Origin: Alphaproteobacteria bacterium
GTDB lineage: Bacteria > Pseudomonadota > Alphaproteobacteria > UBA9219
NCBI GenBank assembly: GCA_028716765.1
Contig: JAQUPC010000073.1
Coordinates: 1-10,865 of the forward strand
Length of the DNA stretch: 10,865 nucleotides
Direction: 5' to 3'
The notes beneath the pieces were generated by a model. The model did not search any database and was not told where the DNA came from. It was given only the letters and a program-made list of their open reading frames with translations. Shown here in pieces: positions 6,570 to 10,865 of the stretch (position 1 is the stretch's first letter; each line of letters opens with the position of its first letter). Made by a program: the position numbers and the translations under genes.

Positions 6570-7133
6570 TTGGACACCGTACCAAACCGTGATTGCGGAG
6601 AATGCATTGCGTGTTGTCAGTTCCTGACAATCGACACGGATGAGTTCCGTTCCGAATCCGGCGTTTTGTGTTCAAACTGCCTGCCGGGAAAAGGATGCAA
6701 AATTTATGATTCCAGGCCTCAGGTCTGCCGGAACTTCCACTGCGGCTGGCGTTTGTTTGACCACTTTGACGAAAACTGGCGGCCGGACAAAAGCGGCATT
6801 CTTATTATGACGACCAACAAAGATATTCCTGGAGGATATCAGGCCGCAGGTTTTGAATTATATATGACCGACTCGAGGCTCGCGCTCTCCAAGCCTGCTC
6901 TCATCGAGTTTTTAGTCGCTTCAATCGAAGAAAAAATACCGGTCACTTTGTGCCTGATGGGCCCGCGCGGGCATCATCCATCCTACAGTTTTCTCAATCC
7001 CGAACTTGAGGATACCGTGTTGAAGCGCGACGAAGCAGGTTTTTTGAAAATCTTTACAGCCATCCTGAAAAATTTGGAAAACAGCGAGTTCAGACGCGTA
7101 ATCTACAAATACGAAGGCAAAGTCCGCGCTTAA
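6570..7133 (+). CDS. YkgJ-like CxxCxxCC cysteine-cluster protein
   Basis: The 187-residue product begins with DCGECIACC, the CxxCxxCC signature (C9, C12, C15, C16) of a family thought to bind zinc or an iron-sulfur cluster. Further cysteines at 34, 37, 43, 53 and 58, in CSNCLPGKGCKIYDSRPQVC and NFHCGW, complete a nine-cysteine N-terminal region; RPxxCRxF is typical of the family. The C-terminal half (70-187) has no recognisable motif and looks mixed alpha/beta. The frame is open upstream, but that part runs through the terminator and the end of the preceding gene. The TTG at 6570 has AGGGGG 5 nt upstream and places the cysteine motif eight residues from the start, as usual for the family. The precise role of the family is not established; metal binding or sequestration is suggested by its name. 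It has no membrane segment or signal peptide. The next gene is convergent, only 12 nt away. Confidence 0.87.
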   Translation: MDTVPNRDCGECIACCQFLTIDTDEFRSESGVLCSNCLPGKGCKIYDSRPQVCRNFHCGWRLFDHFDENWRPDKSGILIMTTNKDIPGGYQAAGFELYMTDSRLALSKPALIEFLVASIEEKIPVTLCLMGPRGHHPSYSFLNPELEDTVLKRDEAGFLKIFTAILKNLENSEFRRVIYKYEGKVRA

Positions 7134-7145
7134 AAAAAGCAAGCA

Positions 7146-7559
7146 TCAATAACCGTAGTAGGGGCGATAGGGGAAAACGGGATAAGGCGCGGGATAGACC
7201 GTGATGCCCATGCGGCCGAGCGCCAATTCGTGACAGTCGTAGCTATTGCCGTCCAGCGAAACGTTATCCACCTTATAGTCAGGCGGCGGCGCAAGAAAGG
7301 AAGCCTTGCACCCGTAGGCGTCTTGCCTCACGCCGCCTTCATATATCACCGTACGCGTATAGGTAATCATGCGCGTTCCGTTCGTAAGGTGCGCTTCGGC
7401 CATAGGCGGCCCCCAGGCCAGCAATACGTTGTCAATGGACTGGTTGCCGAACCTTTCCCACAACAATTGCCGCGACGCGTCGACGGGCGGAGCCGTCATG
7501 CAGGCCGTAAGACCGGATAGCAGCGACGCTCCGAAAAGCAAGACAAGCGACTTTTTCAT
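7146..7559 (-). CDS. Small outer-membrane-type lipoprotein of unknown function
   Basis: The 137-residue product starts with MKKSLVLLFGASLLSGLTAC, a lipoprotein signal peptide with lipobox LTAC and lipidated C20. Residue 21 is Met rather than Asp, so Lol sorting to the outer membrane is predicted. The mature part has the segment DNVLLAWGPPMAEAHLTNGTRMITYTR (about 39-65), which resembles small envelope lipoproteins with a LxxxWGxP motif and a following beta hairpin. Two further cysteines follow (in YGCKASF and SYDCHEL), possibly a disulfide. The C-terminus is rich in Pro and Tyr, ending YPAPYPVFPYRPYYGY. The frame is open 16 codons upstream, but the ATG at 7559 is preferred because it gives the signal peptide start and has GGGAGG about 7 nt upstream. 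It lies 44 nt after the small membrane protein gene and is probably cotranscribed with it. Function unknown. Confidence 0.85.
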   Translation of the reverse strand: MKKSLVLLFGASLLSGLTACMTAPPVDASRQLLWERFGNQSIDNVLLAWGPPMAEAHLTNGTRMITYTRTVIYEGGVRQDAYGCKASFLAPPPDYKVDNVSLDGNSYDCHELALGRMGITVYPAPYPVFPYRPYYGY

Positions 7560-7603
7560 GAAGGCCTCCCTCTGCATGGCAACATTTAAGCCCGTAAAGT
7601 TTC

Positions 7604-7789
7604 TCACGCTCTAAACAGTGCGAAATAGATAACGTAAAGCCAGCTGAGCCATCCGTCGATCAACATCCATAGAATGGATTTGTTGACGCTGTAAGACAGG
7701 ATCATCGCCGCCACGGCGCCATAACCCATTCCGTATTTGATAATGGCAGGTCCAATAACGCCAATGCTCCGCTCGACAACAACGGCCAT
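7604..7789 (-). CDS. Small integral membrane protein, 61 residues
   Basis: This short gene encodes mainly hydrophobic residues: one segment at about 20-34 (GMGYGAVAAMILSYS) and a second at about 39-58 (ILWMLIDGWLSWLYVIYFAL), joined by a VNKS turn. It resembles a family of small bacterial membrane proteins with an N-x-S-I-x-W then GW-x-x-x-LYVxY pattern that I have a general memory of but cannot name. The start is well supported: GGGGAGG precedes the ATG by about 6 nt and a near-perfect extended -10 promoter lies 31 nt upstream. The overlapping longer frame on the same strand lacks these supports. The lipoprotein gene follows 44 nt downstream. An inner-membrane location is predicted; role unknown. 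Confidence 0.75.
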   Translation of the reverse strand: MAVVVERSIGVIGPAIIKYGMGYGAVAAMILSYSVNKSILWMLIDGWLSWLYVIYFALFRA

Positions 7790-7819
7790 CTCCGCCTCCC
7801 CTTTGTTCGTACCACCGCA

Positions 7820-7850
7820 ATTATACCACAGAAATATTCCCCGGATAAAT
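7820..7850 (-). promoter_or_regulatory. Extended -10 promoter for the small membrane protein and lipoprotein
   Basis: On the minus strand TGGTATAAT (7820-7828) is a perfect TGnTATAAT element. A weak -35 (TTATCC) lies 17 nt upstream. Transcription would start near 7813, giving a leader of about 24 nt before the ATG at 7789 that contains the ribosome binding site. Confidence 0.6.
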
Positions 7851-7897
7851 GGTGCGGAGTTTCGGCAGGAGGGCTATCAGAAACGAGGCATAGTCAT

Positions 7898-7924
7898 GGC
7901 TTGGCTCTGCGAAGCCAAAAAGCC
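7898..7924. repeat. Inverted repeat downstream of the receiver gene
   Basis: TTGGCT (7901-7906) and AGCCAA (7913-7918) form a perfect 6-bp stem with a 6-nt loop, and flanking GGC/GCC can extend it across a bulge. It lies 33-60 nt past the tandem TAA TAG stops of the receiver gene. A T tract precedes rather than follows the stem on the minus strand, so it is a candidate transcript-end hairpin rather than a proven terminator. Confidence 0.35.
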
Positions 7925-7956
7925 GGATTTGGGTGATTGTTCTCTTTTAAAACCTA

Positions 7957-8319
7957 TTAGAGCACGCCTATCTTTTTAAGGCATTTTTCCAGTTTTTCTT
8001 TCGTTGTCGGCTTTTCCAGAAAGGCGTCTGCCCCTGCTCTTTCGGCTTCCGCCGTCTTTTCCGGCCCTTCAACACCGCTAAAAATTATCACCTTCACCCG
8101 CGGCCCAAACTCCGCTTTTATTTCCTTGAGCAGATCAAGCCCGGAGCTTTTCCTAAGATGCCAGTCTAAAAGAACAACATCGACCCCGCTCTTCCGCAGG
8201 GCATTCATTGCTTCTTCCGCCGTGGCCACGGCCTGGAATTCCAGCCCCAGAGAAGCGGCAATCTGCTCCGTTATAAACCGCGTCACTTCAACGTCGTCAA
8301 CGACAAGGCACTTTTTCAT
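7957..8319 (-). CDS. Single-domain CheY-like response regulator
   Basis: The 120-residue protein is a stand-alone receiver domain with no output domain. It has the acidic pair D8 and D9 (VVDDVEV), the phosphoacceptor D52 (LLDWHL), the signalling Ser S81 (IIFSG), F100 at the switch aromatic position, and K103-P104 (LEKP). It should be phosphorylated by a histidine kinase, perhaps CheA, and act by protein-protein contact. The ATG has AAGGAG about 7 nt upstream. The gene follows the chemoreceptor gene by 26 nt on the same strand and is very likely cotranscribed, which suggests it works in the same sensory pathway. No cheA, cheW or cheR gene is in the window. It could equally belong to a non-chemotaxis phosphorelay. 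Confidence 0.95.
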   Translation of the reverse strand: MKKCLVVDDVEVTRFITEQIAASLGLEFQAVATAEEAMNALRKSGVDVVLLDWHLRKSSGLDLLKEIKAEFGPRVKVIIFSGVEGPEKTAEAERAGADAFLEKPTTKEKLEKCLKKIGVL

Positions 8320-8345
8320 GAGAGGCTCCTTCGGGAGAAATTCGT

Positions 8346-10028
8346 TTATTGCGTGGCTTTAAGGTGCGCCAAAAACACCTCGACAGATCCCCTTAAATCC
8401 TCGGTCTTTTTTGTCAGGGCTCCTGCCGCTGTATCTATATCGGCCGAAGATGTTTGCGTCTCCGAGGCCCCCTTTGCCACAATGGCGGCAATTTCGCTAG
8501 CCTCCTTCGTCCTGTCGGCGGCCGATTGCGTATTCCGGACTATATCCGCAATGGCGATGGCCTGTTCCTCCATGGCCGAGGCAACGGTCGTGGCAACCTC
8601 GTTAACCTGACTGACGATTCCACTGACGCTTGTGATCGTTTTCACGGCTTCTTCGGTGGCAGCCTGAATGGAAGATATTTGCGTTTCGATTTCTTCGGTT
8701 GCCCTTCCCGTTTGCGAGGCCAGCGCTTTGACTTCGCTGGCGACCACAGCAAATCCTTTACCCGCATCCCCCGCCCGGGCCGCTTCGATGGTGGCATTAA
8801 GCGCCAACAGATTGGTTTGTTCGGCAATGTTTTGTATCAGCTTGCTGATCTCGCCGATTTTGTCGGAAAGCGCTTTCAGTTCGCTTATGGACGCCCCGGC
8901 CTTTTGCGTTTGATCGACGGCCTCTCGCGACTTCGCGGAAGATTTGTCGATCTGGGCGGCTATTTCCCTCACCGAGGCCAGCATCTCTTCAGAAGCGCTG
9001 GCAACATTGCTGACGTTTTCTGTAGCAGCCGTCGTCGCGCCTTCAAGGGCGGATGATTTCTTCAAGCCGGTATCCGCCAGTTGCTTCAACCCGCCGGCCG
9101 TCGCCCGCATTTCATCCATTGAACCGGATAAGACGCTGAGAAAAACGGAAACGCTCTTGTCGAATTTATCCGTCATTTCCTGCAAAATCTTCCGTCGCTG
9201 GGCTTCGGCGCCGGCCTGCAGCGCTTCCTGGTCGGCAAGCTGCTGACGGTTCTTCTCGAGAAGGTATTGTTTGAAGGCGTCAACGGCTTTGGCGATAACG
9301 CCGATTTCATCGCCTCTTTCTCTGCCTGTGATTTCCGTCGTGAGATCGCCCTCGGCTAGCCGTTTCATGGGAACGGTAAGCTGCTGCATGGGTTTTGTTA
9401 TGCTGCGGCCGATAAGCATTGCGATGAGCAAAGCGATTATGACAAGAATCGCCGTGGCCTCGCCCATTTCGATTTTGGCTTTCCATACTTCTTTCGCGGC
9501 ATCGTCCATGAATATCCCGCTGGCGACACTCCACCCCCACTCAGGAATGCCCTTCACATAGCTCATTTTAAGTTTTGCCGTCTCGTTCGGAGGCCAATAA
9601 TATTGATATTGGGCTCCCGCACCTTGCTTGACATCGCTGAGCATGTTGGCAAACGGCATGACCCCCTTGGCATCGCGAAGTTCAAGCAGGCTGGTTCCGA
9701 GCATCTTGGCTATGGGATGCCAGAGCACTTTGCCGTCAGCGTCGTTGACCCAAACGTAATTGTCGCCGTTATAGCGAAGGTTGGACAAAGCGTTGAGCGC
9801 CCTTTTTTTAGCGTCATCAACCGTCAATTCCCCGGTTTTGACCCGCTCTACATATCTTGAGGTCAGGCTTGCGGCAGTCTCAACGATCGTTTTCGTTTGA
9901 TTGGTGCGCTCTCTGCTGATCGCGGTTTCAAGATAATGTGCCCCTAATAACATAATGCCAATCATGCTAAGCGTGGCAATGCCGTTGATCAGGTAAATGC
10001 GCACGCCGATTTTCATTTTGCTGAACAT
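8346..10028 (-). CDS. Methyl-accepting chemotaxis protein with Cache sensor and HAMP domain
   Basis: This 560-residue transducer has the classical layout. Transmembrane helix 1 is at about 11-33. A periplasmic sCache_2-like domain covers about 34-188, shown by [19 protein letters not shown] (88-105), [20 protein letters not shown] and [14 protein letters not shown] (163-176). Transmembrane helix 2 (about 191-207) is followed by HAMP (208-262, [21 protein letters not shown] and [13 protein letters not shown]). The cytoplasmic signalling hairpin has its tip at [37 protein letters not shown] (401-437), which binds CheA and CheW. Cache domains of this type usually sense small organic acids or similar metabolites; the ligand cannot be told here. 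The C-terminus ends FLAHLKATQ without a CheR-tethering pentapeptide. The ATG has a GGGGA about 9 nt upstream. The receiver gene follows in the same operon, and another sensor gene diverges from its 5' side. Confidence 0.97.
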   Translation of the reverse strand: MFSKMKIGVRIYLINGIATLSMIGIMLLGAHYLETAISRERTNQTKTIVETAASLTSRYVERVKTGELTVDDAKKRALNALSNLRYNGDNYVWVNDADGKVLWHPIAKMLGTSLLELRDAKGVMPFANMLSDVKQGAGAQYQYYWPPNETAKLKMSYVKGIPEWGWSVASGIFMDDAAKEVWKAKIEMGEATAILVIIALLIAMLIGRSITKPMQQLTVPMKRLAEGDLTTEITGRERGDEIGVIAKAVDAFKQYLLEKNRQQLADQEALQAGAEAQRRKILQEMTDKFDKSVSVFLSVLSGSMDEMRATAGGLKQLADTGLKKSSALEGATTAATENVSNVASASEEMLASVREIAAQIDKSSAKSREAVDQTQKAGASISELKALSDKIGEISKLIQNIAEQTNLLALNATIEAARAGDAGKGFAVVASEVKALASQTGRATEEIETQISSIQAATEEAVKTITSVSGIVSQVNEVATTVASAMEEQAIAIADIVRNTQSAADRTKEASEIAAIVAKGASETQTSSADIDTAAGALTKKTEDLRGSVEVFLAHLKATQ

Positions 10029-10135
10029 ATGAATATCCCCGCAACCAATTGAGAACGTTCCGTGCCTTGGCCGCTCACAAGCCTTTTCGAACGAGCCGTG
10101 GCCTACACCTCGCTTGATTCTTGGCTTTGTATGGT

Positions 10136-10148
10136 TAACGAATCGTTA
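10136..10148. repeat. Short perfect inverted repeat between the two sensor genes
   Basis: TAACGA and TCGTTA flank a single A. The site sits in the 228-nt divergent region between the two sensor genes (10029-10256), about 110 nt from each start. It has the form of an operator, but a 6-bp palindrome can arise by chance. Confidence 0.25.
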
Positions 10149-10194
10149 TTATTTGGCCCGAATTATGCATTCTGCCCGGCAAAATTAATCATTC

Positions 10195-10200
10195 TATAAA
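10195..10200 (+). promoter_or_regulatory. Possible -10 box for the right-edge sensor gene
   Basis: TATAAA matches the sigma70 -10 consensus at five of six positions. The -35 region 17 nt upstream (CTGCCC) is poor. It would give a transcript start near 10207, compatible with translation from 10257 or from the upstream in-frame ATG at 10218. Confidence 0.3.
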
Positions 10201-10256
10201 AGCTTGGAACTATAGTGATGGCCATAAATGGGCCGTGCCAAGGGAAATGCGGAAAG

Positions 10257-10865
10257 ATGTTCGATAGGCAACGCCGTATATTTAACAAATTCGCTGCGGC
10301 AAATTGGCCTTTTGTGGTCAAGTTCACCGCTCCTGCGCTGTTGATCGCGATCCTGGTTGTGGTCATTGAAGTTACGTTTCTGGGCATGGTCGGCAATCTG
10401 GAAGCGACCATTCATGACATCGTAAACCACAAATACAACGACAGCCTTTTTCTGGCGCAAAACGTCGACAGGTTGCGTTCCGCGGACAGCGATCTTCACA
10501 TTTTGCAAATCAAAAAGGCGGCAAATCTGCCGCAAAAAGTTGACGAGGAGACGAACAGGATCGTCTCCAATCTCGACCAAGTTTCCAAAACGCTTTCCGC
10601 AAACAAGGCGGATTATGTTGATCCCTCGCATATCGATAAAATCAACAATGCATTGGCAAACATCATCCATTACAAAGATGCTGTGAACTTCGTCGGCAGC
10701 ATGCTGGAAATCGATTTCAACGCCACCGTCAACTTTATCCTGCCGCTCAGCGCCGTTTACAACAAAACAATCGGCGATCTAACGTCGATATCGAACGAAT
10801 TTTTATCGGTTTCGAAAAAGGAAACGCAGCAACTGGTCGAGGAAGCGAGTTACCGCATACGCATA
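10257..10865 (+). CDS. Membrane sensor protein, probably a chemoreceptor (partial, N-terminal 203 residues)
   Basis: The frame stays open to the window end. After a basic N-terminus (MFDRQRRIFNKF) comes one transmembrane helix at about 24-44 (FTAPALLIAILVVVIEVTFLG). A largely helical, charged periplasmic region follows (about 45-200) with Leu, Ile and Val spaced like a helical bundle, for example NDSLFLAQNVDRLRSADSDL and DKINNALANIIHYKDAVNF. This architecture fits a four-helix-bundle sensor of a methyl-accepting chemotaxis protein, with a second transmembrane helix and HAMP expected beyond the edge. A histidine kinase or diguanylate cyclase with the same front end cannot be excluded because no output domain is visible. 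The start is uncertain: 10257 has only distant AGGGA and too-close GGA signals, while an in-frame ATG at 10218 would add 13 residues (MAINGPCQGKCGK). I prefer 10257 because the extra residues look unlike a natural N-terminus. The gene diverges from the Cache chemoreceptor. Confidence 0.75.
   Translation, partial: MFDRQRRIFNKFAAANWPFVVKFTAPALLIAILVVVIEVTFLGMVGNLEATIHDIVNHKYNDSLFLAQNVDRLRSADSDLHILQIKKAANLPQKVDEETNRIVSNLDQVSKTLSANKADYVDPSHIDKINNALANIIHYKDAVNFVGSMLEIDFNATVNFILPLSAVYNKTIGDLTSISNEFLSVSKKETQQLVEEASYRIRI

Noticed and set aside
7120..7150. Bidirectional terminator between the convergent genes ending at 7133 and 7146
   Set aside because: Only a 4-bp GCTT/AAGC stem around an A-rich loop is present, with no proper T tract on the plus strand; too weak to call.
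7896..7979. A 27-codon plus-strand frame starting MAWLCEAKKPDLG with GAGG 7 nt upstream
   Set aside because: It overlaps a hairpin and the end of the receiver gene on the other strand, has no convincing promoter, and its composition looks like chance.
10194..10670. A 158-codon minus-strand frame near the right edge
   Set aside because: It is the antisense shadow of the plus-strand sensor gene, which has a clear transmembrane helix and helical-bundle composition and no stop to the window edge.

Overview
The window reads as a chromosomal segment of a Gram-negative bacterium, most likely a member of the Pseudomonadota. The signs are a moderate GC content, a lipoprotein with a classical lipobox, a Cache-HAMP chemoreceptor, and sigma70-type promoters with extended -10 elements. 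My guess is an alphaproteobacterium because of the style of the chemoreceptor and lipoprotein, but the sequence alone does not settle this.

Region 1 (1-4941, minus strand) is a compact histidine biosynthesis operon transcribed in the order hisG, hisD, hisC-hisB, hisH, hisA, cut off inside hisA at the window edge. The genes are separated by 2-5 nt or overlap by 4 nt, so they look translationally coupled. The order matches the enterobacterial hisGDCBHA series, and HisG is the long form with a C-terminal regulatory domain. The notable feature is that histidinol-phosphate aminotransferase (HisC) and imidazoleglycerol-phosphate dehydratase (HisB) form one 554-residue reading frame. No histidinol-phosphatase domain is present, so that activity must be encoded elsewhere. 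hisF and hisI/hisE would be expected beyond the left edge.

Region 2 (4942-5298) is a 357-nt divergent intergenic region. On the plus strand it holds a strong extended -10 promoter. On the minus strand it holds the weaker signals expected for hisG, an inverted repeat and a possible 21-codon leader ORF. It has no run of His codons, so a classical his attenuator is not visible.

Region 3 (5299-7133, plus strand) has a conserved-looking 372-residue cytoplasmic protein that I do not recognise. It ends in a probable terminator hairpin and is followed by a 187-residue CxxCxxCC (YkgJ-like) cysteine-cluster protein starting at TTG.

Region 4 (7146-7850, minus strand) is a small two-gene unit: a 61-residue membrane protein with a good extended -10 promoter, then a 137-residue lipoprotein.

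Region 5 (7957-10028, minus strand) is a signalling pair: a Cache-HAMP methyl-accepting chemotaxis protein followed 26 nt later by a single-domain CheY-like receiver. Divergent from it, at the right edge, begins a second membrane sensor with an N-terminal transmembrane helix and a helical periplasmic domain (10257 to the window end). Its output domain lies outside the window.

Most of the window is ordinary core metabolism and chemotaxis. The clearest oddity is the HisC-IGPD fusion. I found no CRISPR, insertion sequence, rRNA, tRNA or defence system.
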